The position numbers and the translations under genes were made by a program. 59,685 nucleotides of DNA. Source: a virus. Shown piece by piece: positions 9,201 through 17,587 of the stretch (position 1 is the stretch's first letter; each line of letters starts with the position of its first letter). The notes below the pieces were generated by a model. It was not told the origin of the DNA, made no database searches, and saw nothing but the letters and a program-made list of their open reading frames with translations. Location: IMG/VR virus record IMGVR_UViG_3300028400_000156, positions 1 to 59,685 of that record; one strand, given 5' to 3'.

Positions 9201-10774
9201 CGATGCAGCCCTACCTGCTGACACTGCCGCATCTCGGCGGGCGCTTCGGTGCCAACCGGGCCATCGGCGCCATGTCGCGGGCGTATCGCATGGTTGGGAA
9301 GGACATCGCCGGCGTCGTCATGAAGTCACGAGGTGGCCTTGCTGCCTTTGACTTCGTCAGTGGCGATGCCGACCTCAACATCGCAGTGGACCAGATCATC
9401 GAGGTAGCCTCCAACGAGAATCCGAAGCTCGGCAGCATGCTGCGGGAGCTGGCGGACCTCGGCGTCATCGACTCCACCTTCGCCCTCGAGGTATCCGAGG
9501 CTGCGCACAGTGACAAGCGCACGTTCCTGGACAAGATTGTGGAGGCTGGCCGCATGTTGCCGTTCGCCATCGAGATCCTTAACCGCGCGACGACTGCCAT
9601 TGCTGCCTACGAACTTGAGATGGATCGGCTCACAAAGGCCGGGTTCCCGGCGGCGAAGCGCCACGAGCAGGCCACGCAGTACGCCAAGACCGCTGTCGTG
9701 AAGACGCAGATCGACTACTCGGAGCTGAACCGGCCGCGCCACTTCGTGCGCAATACCGTGCTGCGGGCGATGACCATGTTCAAAATCTACCCGTTGGCCA
9801 TCCTGCAGTATCTGGCACTCAATACCCGCCGGGCGATGGACAGTAATGCAAGTGTCGACGAGCGCCGGGAGGCCGCGACGATCCTGGCGCTGACCGTAGG
9901 CACGCACTTCACGCTGGCCGGCGCTGCAGGCTCGATCTTCATGGAACCCGTGCGGCTGTTCCTGATGATGCTCACCGGCATCTTCGACCTCGAGGACGAC
10001 GAGGGCTGGCAGGAGTTCATCAAGGAGCCGGACATGATGACACGGAACTTCATCTACGATGCGACTGGCAGTGCGAAGATCGCCGAGGCCATTACCTATG
10101 GCGCGCCGCGGCTGCTCGACTTCGATATGTCGGCTCGTGTCGGCCTGCAGAACCTGATGATTCAGTGGAATAAGCAGGATACCTGGTATGGCACTGTGGT
10201 GGGGTCACTCGTGAACTCACTGGCTGGGCCGCTATTCGGCACCGGACAGAGTATGCAGCGGGGCATGGAGTACCTGCAGCGCGGTGGCACCGTGGCGCGG
10301 TCGCTGGAGTATTTCGCACCGAAGCAACTGCGTGACCTGCTGCGCGCCTATCGCTACAGCGAGACCGGCATGACGGACTGGAATGGCAGGGTGCTGGCCC
10401 GGGCCGATGAGTTCTCGACCTACGACCTGGCGGTGCGTGCCTTCGGGTTCACCACTGCGAAGGAAGCGAACATCTACGAGGCGAGGGACTACCTGTTACG
10501 GAAGGAGAGGGGCATAGAGAAGGAGTCGCAGGCATTGCGCCTGCGGTATGCCAATGCGAAGACGCGCCGGGAGCAGCGCGCGGTGTGGGAGGATGTGCAG
10601 AAATTCAACGAGTCTCTGCCGCCGGACATGCGCCGGGCATTCCGCCTGACGCGACGTGACCTCGTGCGCGGGGTCATCGCCAAGCGCCGGGCGGAGCGGA
10701 AGACTCGCAAGGGGATCGTCGTCGACAAGAAGAACCGGGCCATGCAGCACCGGATCAGGTCGATCAATCCGTAG
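6206..10774 (+). CDS. Giant polyvalent internal virion protein with zincin-like motif
   Basis: At 1522 aa this is the largest gene and the last of the late unit. A classic zinc-peptidase motif HEAVH lies near residue 333 (RLLLHEAVHAATVHK), with a downstream acidic stretch EFLAEMM that could supply the third ligand. A long helical middle follows. The C-terminal third (VKTQIDYSELNRPR, then FKIYPLAILQYLALN and hydrophobic segments) resembles the large polyvalent protein domains of podoviruses, of which LPD38 is my best tentative match. Such proteins are packaged and injected with the DNA. Its end overlaps the convergent primase gene by 11 bp. Confidence 0.75.
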   Translation: MKSLATCLAAHKVDPDDRQLINDIHQQLLTAGVDPRVAPLQAVVDTINIAVGDYNAIIKQLRRHDKSLEYHPPYEAPASMADVQRAVAEGAATLERTKKAKKPGLHKRNFETVEQVELAEQQVADGTYEPPIQPKPIDEIKVKVKRKRTAPRDEGTDYIQKRDWFDSLVDLERVGGLDARQDVVIKQVFGQLGGVIPVLADVNTLQDFLDKTAEYGGFTSLKDLLKVISAKLHGNDPYKRLADWLLNVDFGADTILVARTSGALLERDPGRALGSYYHVPYTITNKAGVEMDASLRIIALDAEHAADNDTLTRLLKREGQHDLSSLTMRLLLHEAVHAATVHKMALDEKFSQEVDALRRRMIAHYASKYDMPKSRVIESVYGLRNPLEFLAEMMTDANLQKEAMQVSYTAGDTRAEPGPASTVLHKFIEAVRRFLRVPPTIATVFDRTMLLAESLRVEYSDALGEQSAAYKTIPKVIAEIDEKLYGTDFAGTSSKETTDFISKAKAHDSVLGKVVSPIASVLSDNTEQQLADTWAKIRQGGHATAETLLGMLTLDHIQSRFSKLFQRPDNNPLNDYVDAKSREQAVAKKFERSGEHLHAQWLSIEKKHRGQPVMQEFEDMVTDSTVFQVHPDKAWLDPAHDAIRKNKVRAKVAEKAHARLRSTWNKLPPDMKAAYKATREFYRNSLVQMLDTVINNLTSMYGLTDPLLLDAIESAPDTESLLKLEVPLSNWDSLARSIGHMKELIRKSGPYFPLNRFGNYAISYRKKEVYSGYSSKQKAYDAAQSLASTMPGAVRGKPEKVAGQWQFTMTTEGFQLFENLSDAEAARAALQEDGYEVGGITKKVEMEIPDMSVAGRILAVAAKKLNKDGKVSQAYLEMKNALATMLPDTSFNNRLLRRKNIHGASKNHRRALASYIQAASWQLARLKHRKDVDEALAGLREVGKSRPGQDDGIKTSQVVNEIMRREAINHGDRSKVGEAIAKFGFINFLLTGSYAAINAMQPYLLTLPHLGGRFGANRAIGAMSRAYRMVGKDIAGVVMKSRGGLAAFDFVSGDADLNIAVDQIIEVASNENPKLGSMLRELADLGVIDSTFALEVSEAAHSDKRTFLDKIVEAGRMLPFAIEILNRATTAIAAYELEMDRLTKAGFPAAKRHEQATQYAKTAVVKTQIDYSELNRPRHFVRNTVLRAMTMFKIYPLAILQYLALNTRRAMDSNASVDERREAATILALTVGTHFTLAGAAGSIFMEPVRLFLMMLTGIFDLEDDEGWQEFIKEPDMMTRNFIYDATGSAKIAEAITYGAPRLLDFDMSARVGLQNLMIQWNKQDTWYGTVVGSLVNSLAGPLFGTGQSMQRGMEYLQRGGTVARSLEYFAPKQLRDLLRAYRYSETGMTDWNGRVLARADEFSTYDLAVRAFGFTTAKEANIYEARDYLLRKERGIEKESQALRLRYANAKTRREQRAVWEDVQKFNESLPPDMRRAFRLTRRDLVRGVIAKRRAERKTRKGIVVDKKNRAMQHRIRSINP

Positions 10775-13475
10775 GGATATCCATCTCGATAGCACGCACC
10801 CGGACCTCGGACATGGAGCCCATGCCCAGGCCGGGAGTCAATGTGCTGCGCCGCTCCGTGGCGTTGTGGTGATTCTTCAAATCGTTGATGGTGGAGTAGG
10901 GATGGAAGCCATGGTCCATGAGCCACTTGCGGAACTCAGGCAGGTTGATCCGCATCCTGTTCGCAGACTTCGAGGCGTAGATCAGAACCGGCTGCCGGTC
11001 TGGGTACTTGAAGACCTCGCCCTGATCGTGGCCGTGGCCCCGGCCTGGGAACCGCTCGGTGATGTAGGTGTTGTCAACGGCATCCGTCATGAATTGCCGC
11101 ACTGCCTGGAGCGATGAGTCATCCGCCAGCACTGCCTCTGCAGTATCTTCGTTGTCCACACGCATCTTCTTGATGGTGTCGATCAGGATGTTCAGGATGC
11201 CGCGGGTATCGAAGTCAACCAGCCCGATGGATTTGGCGATGCCGGCACCGACGATGATGGTGGCGACTGTCGTCACCCAGAACCGTTCATCCTGCGTGGC
11301 GTCGATGGATTTGGCGATGAGGCGCTCCGCTTCAAGCACCCGGTCAGTCAGCTTCTCACGCATCCCTACAAGAGTGCGCGCATACATCATGCCTGCGTGG
11401 CCATAGTTCTCTTCAACAGCACGGAGCGTCTGTGATGCTGTCGGGTTGTAGGGTATTTCCTGAGTCTTCTTGATGGTGAGTTCCAGCACACGGAGCATGC
11501 CGGCATTGGTAGACACGATGTTTGCGTCGATGTGGTCGAGCAGTGCCTCGTTGGAGGCTACCGTGATGAGTGTCTTCCAGCCGCCGGTCATCATCTGCTC
11601 GGAGGTCTTTGTGAGCCGGGTCTTGTCGCGGCCCTGGCCGGCCCGAAACACGAAGTTCAGGAACTCCGACACGTCGCGACGTTGCCGCAGCTCGTCCCAG
11701 TACAGGGGTAGCGTGTTCAAGGTGCTCATGCGGTGCGATACGGAGTTGGCAGTATCGTTGAGTGCATTCACACCGTTGACAGGGTGCCCCCACACCGCCT
11801 GCGCGACCTTCATCGCCGAGCTCTTGCCGGTGCCGGATGCCTTGCTGATGATGGAGAGGACCGCACCGGAGACGTTTGAGAACGCCACCAGCGGAGCGGC
11901 GAAGGTAGATGCCAACAGAACCTGTAGCTCGATGTAAGGTCCGTTGACGACGAGGTCAGCCGCAGCCTTCCACGCCTCGAGATTGCCCATGGGCAGGTAA
12001 GCTGCCTGCAGGGACTTGTCTGCGATGGGAGAGTCGATCTCCCCATCCTTTGTGATGAGCTTGCCGCCGGCGATGAATCCATTACGTGACCATCCGAACC
12101 GGCTGGCGAGGAGGTTGACCGACTTGGCGGCCTGCAACTGCTGTGCCCATGCTGCCATGATATGCTTGATCCCCTTGAACTCTTCAAGTTTGAGATTGAT
12201 CCCTGCTACCTGCAGCGATACGTGGAGGTTTGTCAGAGACTCCTTGTTCGCCAGGAACGGCAGGGGCTTTGAATCCCCGATGCGGAACTCCATGTAGTTC
12301 GATATTTCTCCTGTATCCGGGTTCTCCCTGACCTCGAATTTCTCGATCCGGTATGCACTCACCTGTTCCCGCTTGTCGTCCACCAACGTATAGATCCCGG
12401 CTGCATCCTGCTTGAATGGGTACGGGATCTCGTTCGGGTCGTTGGCGCTGGCTCGGCCCAGGCTTATGGGCGAACGCAGCTTGCCGCTGAATGGGCAGTC
12501 ATCGCACTTCGCCTGCGGATACTGCGCGAAGGTCTTGCACAGGGTTGGCCCACTGCGCCCAGCCTCTTTCGCTTCGACTCGGAGGTTGAACTTGCGCTCA
12601 GTAGTGCGGGAGTCGTAGGTCGGATGGCCGCTCGACACCGTGTGGATGAAGTCCCGGCCATCCGTGCAGAACGCCAACAGGTTGAGCGTCTGCATCCATA
12701 ACGGCTCTCCGCAGTCCTTGCCGTTGGTATCTGCGATATAGCCCATGGTCGGGCATTTGGCGATGATCTCCTCTGCATACCAGTCGATCTTCTCCAGCGT
12801 GGCGTTGGACAGATCATCCACATCCACTTCCGGGAGGTCGAAGGGCAGAGGCTCAATCACTTCCTTGGCGTTGAGGATCTGCGCGATGGACTCCGGATCG
12901 TAGTCCTTGCCGCTGTCGAGCAGCACCTTGCACTCACGCGGGTCACTCGGGTTCTTTGTGTTCATCGACCCCGGCGCTCGCATGATGCGCGCCACGTCCG
13001 CAGTTATGGCGTGGTCGATGGGGAACCTGTATTTGTTCGTCAGCTCGTTGAGGCGCTCAGCCATGTGCGCCCACTCGTCATGAGGAATGGCATAGGTGAA
13101 TGTCCAGTAGGCATGCACACCATAACCGGAGCTGACGATGATGGAGGGTGAGGGTAGCTGTGTCTCGGCACAGAACTGCTTGAGCTCAGTGAGCGCCGTG
13201 GCGCGGTCGGGAAACCCCTTGCCCTCGCCGCAGTCCATGTCGATATACAGTGCCTTCTTGCTGGCGACGTTATCGCCGCGTCGAGATTTTGAACTTTGAA
13301 AGCTGGCCGTGGCGAAGTAGACATTGTGGCCAGTGGCAGCAGCTTTTTCGGAAATCGTGGCCGCGTTTTCCAGTGTGGATACGGCTCTGTTTATGAACTT
13401 GTCGCCCTTCTGAGTGACAATGAAATAGGTGCCGCTGTCTGGCAACACCCGCTCATAGAATGTACTTGTTTCCAT
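10764..13475 (-). CDS. Primase-helicase: AEP-type PrimPol fused to DUF927-like helicase
   Basis: This 903-aa replication protein has an N-terminal archaeo-eukaryotic primase-like domain with YIDMDCGEG near residue 77 (metal-binding Asp pair), SSGYGVHAYW near 113 and RIMRAPGSMN near 160. A cysteine group (CKTFAQYPQAKCDDCP) near 305-325 suggests a zinc finger. The C-terminal DUF927-type ATPase has Walker A SGTGKSS near 548 and LYWDELRQRRD as the likely Walker B. It should lay primers and unwind DNA for the phage polymerase. It is last in the early unit and overlaps the convergent 1522-aa gene by 11 bp. Confidence 0.85.
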   Translation of the reverse strand: METSTFYERVLPDSGTYFIVTQKGDKFINRAVSTLENAATISEKAAATGHNVYFATASFQSSKSRRGDNVASKKALYIDMDCGEGKGFPDRATALTELKQFCAETQLPSPSIIVSSGYGVHAYWTFTYAIPHDEWAHMAERLNELTNKYRFPIDHAITADVARIMRAPGSMNTKNPSDPRECKVLLDSGKDYDPESIAQILNAKEVIEPLPFDLPEVDVDDLSNATLEKIDWYAEEIIAKCPTMGYIADTNGKDCGEPLWMQTLNLLAFCTDGRDFIHTVSSGHPTYDSRTTERKFNLRVEAKEAGRSGPTLCKTFAQYPQAKCDDCPFSGKLRSPISLGRASANDPNEIPYPFKQDAAGIYTLVDDKREQVSAYRIEKFEVRENPDTGEISNYMEFRIGDSKPLPFLANKESLTNLHVSLQVAGINLKLEEFKGIKHIMAAWAQQLQAAKSVNLLASRFGWSRNGFIAGGKLITKDGEIDSPIADKSLQAAYLPMGNLEAWKAAADLVVNGPYIELQVLLASTFAAPLVAFSNVSGAVLSIISKASGTGKSSAMKVAQAVWGHPVNGVNALNDTANSVSHRMSTLNTLPLYWDELRQRRDVSEFLNFVFRAGQGRDKTRLTKTSEQMMTGGWKTLITVASNEALLDHIDANIVSTNAGMLRVLELTIKKTQEIPYNPTASQTLRAVEENYGHAGMMYARTLVGMREKLTDRVLEAERLIAKSIDATQDERFWVTTVATIIVGAGIAKSIGLVDFDTRGILNILIDTIKKMRVDNEDTAEAVLADDSSLQAVRQFMTDAVDNTYITERFPGRGHGHDQGEVFKYPDRQPVLIYASKSANRMRINLPEFRKWLMDHGFHPYSTINDLKNHHNATERRSTLTPGLGMGSMSEVRVRAIEMDIPTD

Positions 13476-13540
13476 CTGGTTCTCCGAAGGATGAGCGGCC
13501 GGCCTCGTGCTGGGCCGGCCGCCCTACTCTACGGCAAGGG

Positions 13541-14524
13541 CTACTTGCCTTCAAGCTCCGCGATGATCGCGTCGATGTCATCGAGACCGCCAGAGTCAGC
13601 AGCCGCCGGTGCATCTTCCTTCTGCTCGGGCTCCTCTTCCTTCGGTGCAGCCTTTTTGGCAGCGGCCTTCTTTTTCGGAGCAGCCTTCTTCGGCTTCGGT
13701 GCCTCGTCCGGCTCCTGCTCGGGCGCCTCCTCGAACTCCGTGTCCACGGTGGACGTGGGCTTGTCTTCCTCGGCCGGACGCTTGGCACTGGAGTCGAAGT
13801 CAGACTCGGAGAGGATGCGACCGATAAGGTCATCACGGGACAGCTCGGCGATCACCTTGGCCTCAGCCGTGTTGATGGGGCGCACAGCCTTGAAGGTCAG
13901 CTTCGGATAGGAAGCGTCGATATCGAAGCCCAGGCGCGTGATGACGGCGTTGTAGGGGAAGCCCTTGTCCATCATCTTCCGGCCGTAGACGGCGAGATCC
14001 TGCAGCGAGGTGGCGGGGATACGCAGCAGCATGGGGTCGTCGTTCACACCCTCGGGCAGTGGCGACATGACCTTGACCGCGACCCGGCGATGGTCCGCAC
14101 AGGCTTTCGCCTTCTTGCCACTGTCCGTGATGCGGGAACCCCACTGGTTCTTCGGGCAGGAGGCGCAGTTGTCGGCCTGCTTGTGGAGCGAGTCCGGCTC
14201 CGGAGTTTCGCCGTTGATGCTGTAGCAGTCCGGCGCCTCGGCGTCACCATCCGAGTAGCTTTTCTCGTAGTACATCTTGGAGATGTTGCGGTTCGCCTTG
14301 ATGAGGACGACCTGAATGCTGGCCGCAGGGTCGCCGTCCTCATTGGTGATGAGGAAATCCTCGCCGCCGGACTTCACGCGCCACTTGGAGGATTTGATGC
14401 TGAGTACCTGGAACCCGCCGCCGGTGGCGCCATGTACCAGATCATCACCCAGGGCCTCGGCATCGAAGATGTCACGCATCTCTGCCGGCAGGTTGTCAAA
14501 GATTGAAATTACGTCGTTGCTCAT
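13541..14524 (-). CDS. Putative phage ssDNA-binding protein
   Basis: A 327-aa protein with a folded N-terminal part of about 210 residues, four clustered cysteines (CYSINGETPEPD, then CASCPKNQWGS, then KAKACADHRR), a Lys/Ala/Pro-rich linker (KPKKAAPKKKAAAKKAAPKE) and an acidic tail (DDIDAIIAELEGK). Acidic C-terminal tails behind flexible linkers are typical of ssDNA-binding proteins, which use them to bind partners. The gene sits between the primase-helicase and the helicase/nuclease genes. The assignment is inferred from architecture and context; it could be another recombination accessory factor. Confidence 0.5.
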   Translation of the reverse strand: MSNDVISIFDNLPAEMRDIFDAEALGDDLVHGATGGGFQVLSIKSSKWRVKSGGEDFLITNEDGDPAASIQVVLIKANRNISKMYYEKSYSDGDAEAPDCYSINGETPEPDSLHKQADNCASCPKNQWGSRITDSGKKAKACADHRRVAVKVMSPLPEGVNDDPMLLRIPATSLQDLAVYGRKMMDKGFPYNAVITRLGFDIDASYPKLTFKAVRPINTAEAKVIAELSRDDLIGRILSESDFDSSAKRPAEEDKPTSTVDTEFEEAPEQEPDEAPKPKKAAPKKKAAAKKAAPKEEEPEQKEDAPAAADSGGLDDIDAIIAELEGK

Positions 14525-14533
14525 GGTTTACTC

Positions 14534-14917
14534 CTATGATCGCCTCACGCCAACGGTGAGATCAGTTGAAAGTGAAACACCCGGAATGAGCTCCCCGGTG
14601 TTCTCCAGCAAGTCCTTTACCCCCTCGGGGCTGAGGCGGCGGACAAGCATGTGGTGGTACCCGTTATCGAGTACATAGCGCAGCGCTTCGTCCCAATCCT
14701 GGACCTTGACGGATGTGCGCTGAGATCTGTAAACAGTGCCAGCCTTCGTGCGCGCTGACTCCGTGCCGACCTTGTTGAGCATCTCGAGCATCGCATTCTC
14801 GATAGCCGACATACGTTCGTTGATCGGTCTGAGTTCTTCGGAATGCCGCTCCTTGACCTGTTTCTTCAGGTCGCGCAGCTTGATATACGCTGCGGCAAGG
14901 TCATCAAGTTTTGCCAT
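14534..14917 (-). CDS. Conserved phage protein of unknown function, coiled-coil N-terminus
   Basis: The 127-aa product starting MAKLDDLAAAY has a helical N-terminal half (KLRDLKKQVKERHSEELRPI) and a C-terminal half with GTVYRSQRTSVKVQDWDEAL, a layout I recall from other podovirus replication regions. The ATG at 14917 is inside the last codons of the helicase gene (14-nt overlap), which argues for this start over the upstream ATG at 14974. Function is unknown; context suggests a role in replication or recombination. Confidence 0.6.
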   Translation of the reverse strand: MAKLDDLAAAYIKLRDLKKQVKERHSEELRPINERMSAIENAMLEMLNKVGTESARTKAGTVYRSQRTSVKVQDWDEALRYVLDNGYHHMLVRRLSPEGVKDLLENTGELIPGVSLSTDLTVGVRRS

Positions 14918-16463
14918 CTGGTTCGCCCTCGAATAACTCCAGTAGTGCGCCCTGGAGGGATTGCTTTGATTCAAGGCGGCGCACCGCCCGGGCCTCGACC
15001 TTCGAGGCCACGATATGAATGATGTTGGTGTGGAACTTCTGCCCGGGCCGCGCGATCCTGGCGTTGGCCTGATCGTAGATTTCGTAGGAACTGGGCAGAG
15101 AGAACCATACGATTGTGCTGGCCGCAGTGAGCGTCAGACCATGCGACATCGTGGCCGGGTGGGCTACGATTACCCGCGGGTTCAGCGAGCGCATGAAATC
15201 ACTGAATATCCGATCCCGCTCCCGCTTCGGCACGTCGCCATACACCATCTCGCAACTGATGCCGACGCGAGACAGCACAGTATGTAACATCCGCACCCCT
15301 GCTGTGAAGGGTACGAACACAATTACTTTCTGCTCGGTCTCACGCAGGATCTCCAGCAGGAGCTGCAGCCGAGGCTTATTGTTGATGTAGATCGCCTTGC
15401 CGTCGGCGTCGTATATGAACCCAGCCGATATCTGCATCAGCTTGCTGAGCTTCACGCCCTCGTTCGCGGCGGTGATTTTGCCGCTGGCGTACTCGATATG
15501 GAACATGGTCATCATGTTCTTGTAGGCGTCCTGCTGAGGCTTCGTCAGTTTGCATTCAAGCGTCTGCGTAGTGGAGGGCGGCAGGTCTATGCAATCCTCG
15601 GTTGCGAACCGTACAGCGGGCTGCAGGGCCTGATGGACGAGGGTATTCGCATCGGGCTTCGGTGCCCACTTGAACTGCGTGATCTGGCGCATCGTCTTTT
15701 GCTGCCACTGCTTGAAGAATTTGGGCACAGACCATGGCGTGAGCAGGCGGGCCTGTGCCCATGCGTCGGTTGGCGCGTTGGGGGTTGGCAGGCCGGTAAG
15801 GCCCCAGGCATACTCGCGCTTCTGCAGCACCTTGCTCAGTGCCTTCCACCGCCGGGTACGCGCATTCCGAAACGCAGCCAGTTCGTCGATGATGACGCAG
15901 TCTATATCTCGTGCGCCGGTGAGCTCGGCCAGGATCGTGTGGATGCCGTCATGGTTGATGACATAGATTTCGGCGTCGCTCTGCAGGGCACGGATGCGCT
16001 GCGCTCGCGTCCCATGCAACACGGCTGTGTTCAGGTGCGGGAACGCCATGAATACTTCATGCTCCCACACGGTCGTGAGCGTGGAGAGCGGGGCCACGAT
16101 CAATGCCTTGCGCACTTCGCCAATGCGCATCAAATAGTCCAGTGCGTACAGGGCCGCCCGGGTCTTGCCGGACCCCATGCCATTGAGTACATAGGCCCGC
16201 TTGTTGTCCGCCAGCAGGGCAGCAGTCACACGCTGGTGTGCGAACGGCGTACCACTGGCCCAGTTGTACTCGACTTCAATGGGGGACGGCACAGTGAATC
16301 CAAGGTTGCGCAGCAAGCGCACCTCATCCTGCTTGTGCGGGACAGCCAGATACTTGCCATCTCGTAGCGGGGTGCTGTGCGGGATCATGGCGGCAAGCCG
16401 GCCTGACCCTGGCACGACAAGCAGTTTCCGCCCGGGCACGGGACGTGCTACGAGCGCGTTCAT
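14904..16463 (-). CDS. SNF2-like superfamily 2 DNA helicase/translocase
   Basis: This 519-aa protein shows the SF2 motif series: Walker A GMGSGKT near residue 95, IVAPLSTLTTVWEHE (motif Ia), DELA in CVIIDELAAF near 190 (motif II), WGLTGLPTPN (motif III), then the second RecA fold with HPATMSHGLTLTAAS and QANARIARPGQ (motif VI). SNF2-type phage proteins translocate on double-stranded DNA or remodel forks. The start ATG overlaps the stop of the VRR nuclease gene (ATGA), so the two are probably made together and may work together. Confidence 0.85.
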   Translation of the reverse strand: MNALVARPVPGRKLLVVPGSGRLAAMIPHSTPLRDGKYLAVPHKQDEVRLLRNLGFTVPSPIEVEYNWASGTPFAHQRVTAALLADNKRAYVLNGMGSGKTRAALYALDYLMRIGEVRKALIVAPLSTLTTVWEHEVFMAFPHLNTAVLHGTRAQRIRALQSDAEIYVINHDGIHTILAELTGARDIDCVIIDELAAFRNARTRRWKALSKVLQKREYAWGLTGLPTPNAPTDAWAQARLLTPWSVPKFFKQWQQKTMRQITQFKWAPKPDANTLVHQALQPAVRFATEDCIDLPPSTTQTLECKLTKPQQDAYKNMMTMFHIEYASGKITAANEGVKLSKLMQISAGFIYDADGKAIYINNKPRLQLLLEILRETEQKVIVFVPFTAGVRMLHTVLSRVGISCEMVYGDVPKRERDRIFSDFMRSLNPRVIVAHPATMSHGLTLTAASTIVWFSLPSSYEIYDQANARIARPGQKFHTNIIHIVASKVEARAVRRLESKQSLQGALLELFEGEPDGKT

Positions 16464-16750
16464 TCCGACCAGTCCAGATTAGTGATGAGCTCGACGAGCG
16501 GTCCTGTATCGCCATCAATTACGATGCAGGGTACGCCCTTCTCTTCATAGCGACGCATCGTCTCCTGTTGGCGTGGAGTAGGCTTCTTGCCGGGGGCCTT
16601 GGCCTCGATGCAGAATATGCGCCCGCCCACTGCGCAGATGAAATCCAGCGTCGGCTCGCCGAACCCACCGGGGACAGGCATATACCACCAGCAGCCGTAA
16701 GACTTGAGCACGCGCTTGATGGCGGCCTTGACCCTGCCTTCAGGCGTCAT
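16460..16750 (-). CDS. VRR-NUC domain nuclease
   Basis: A 96-aa stand-alone VRR-NUC nuclease. From MTPEGRVKAAIKRVLKSYG it has GFGEPTLDFICAV (catalytic Asp), then IFCIEAKAPGKKPTPRQQE (the ExK and Gln/Arg helix). These small PD-(D/E)XK enzymes are structure-specific or nicking nucleases in phages and often sit beside SF2 helicases, as here. The ATG at 16750 is chosen because the longer reading frame upstream overlaps the preceding gene and lacks family features. Confidence 0.85.
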   Translation of the reverse strand: MTPEGRVKAAIKRVLKSYGCWWYMPVPGGFGEPTLDFICAVGGRIFCIEAKAPGKKPTPRQQETMRRYEEKGVPCIVIDGDTGPLVELITNLDWSE

Positions 16751-16925
16751 CGAAGATGTCCTCCAGATCCTCCACACCCAGCTCACGCAGCTCACGACGT
16801 AGCTGCATGGCCTCGTATTTGGCGAGCGCCTCCATGTGCCGCTCCTTCGCCGGGTCACTGACCTTCGGCATGGGCGGGCGCTGGGACGGATTGATGTGGT
16901 AGTTACGATAGGGATGTTTACTCAT
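16740..16925 (-). CDS. Small charged phage protein
   Basis: A 61-aa product (MSKHPYRNYHINPSQRPP...) with a basic, proline-rich start and an acidic helical end (RRELRELGVEDLEDIFDDA). It lies between the Cas4-like and VRR nucleases and overlaps the latter by 11 nt, so it belongs to the same coupled set. ATG 16925 is preferred over the in-frame ATG at 16982, which lies inside the nuclease gene. Function is unknown. Confidence 0.5.
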   Translation of the reverse strand: MSKHPYRNYHINPSQRPPMPKVSDPAKERHMEALAKYEAMQLRRELRELGVEDLEDIFDDA

Positions 16926-16933
16926 GATAATCC

Positions 16934-17587
16934 TCACTTGCCGTTGTAGGGGCAGTCCTTGTATCCGCAGTATTTCTCGCACAGAAAGTTCTGCTTGAGT
17001 GGCCAGGAATCAGTAGCGTAGGAGTTCTCTATCCGGTCGAGCACGGGGTGGACCTTCGCCCACACCCTCGGGAATTCTGCGGTGGTCAGCGGCTGCGGCG
17101 TGATCTTCTTGTCCTTCGTCCAGTAGTAGGCCAGGGTGAATTGCTCAACGTCCGGCAGGTAGGTGTGCAGGGCGATGGCGCTGAGCTCCAGCTGCAGGAA
17201 GTCGTCGTACCTGCGGCCTGTCTTGTGATCGACCACGAGCGCCCGGCCATCGTTGACCTTAGCATAGTCGATGACGCAGCGGAACCACACGTCCTTGTCG
17301 AAGTATCCGGTCGGCTCCAGATCCTCTGTGAGGGCGAGCTTCTGCTCTGGCATACCTTCGCCGGAGGCGTCGCGCAGTTTCTTGAGCACCTTCTCATGGT
17401 GTTTGAGGTCCAGTGGTAGCGGCGAGCCCTTCATCAGGTAGTTCTCGAACTTCTTGTGCACCATCTTGCCGTACTCAGCGGCGTCGTTGGACTTGAATGG
17501 CACGACCTTGGCCACCTTCTCAGCCCAGTATTTGCGCGGGCAGGTCTTGTAGAGCGAAAGCGCGGAGTAGCTCCAGGCAAATGACAT
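16934..17587 (-). CDS. Cas4/RecB-like PD-(D/E)XK exonuclease with Fe-S cysteines
   Basis: The 217-aa protein has the PD-(D/E)XK order of RecB/Cas4-like nucleases: SYSALSLYKTCPRKYW at the start, GKMVHKKFE, CVIDYAKV, the catalytic ALVVDHKTGR and QLELSAIALH (motif QhxxY-like). One N-terminal Cys (TCPRKYW) and three near the end (CEKYCGYKDCPYNG) are spaced as in the 4Fe-4S staple of Cas4 and AddB. It probably resects DNA ends in phage recombination. Nothing CRISPR-like surrounds it. Confidence 0.82.
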   Translation of the reverse strand: MSFAWSYSALSLYKTCPRKYWAEKVAKVVPFKSNDAAEYGKMVHKKFENYLMKGSPLPLDLKHHEKVLKKLRDASGEGMPEQKLALTEDLEPTGYFDKDVWFRCVIDYAKVNDGRALVVDHKTGRRYDDFLQLELSAIALHTYLPDVEQFTLAYYWTKDKKITPQPLTTAEFPRVWAKVHPVLDRIENSYATDSWPLKQNFLCEKYCGYKDCPYNGK

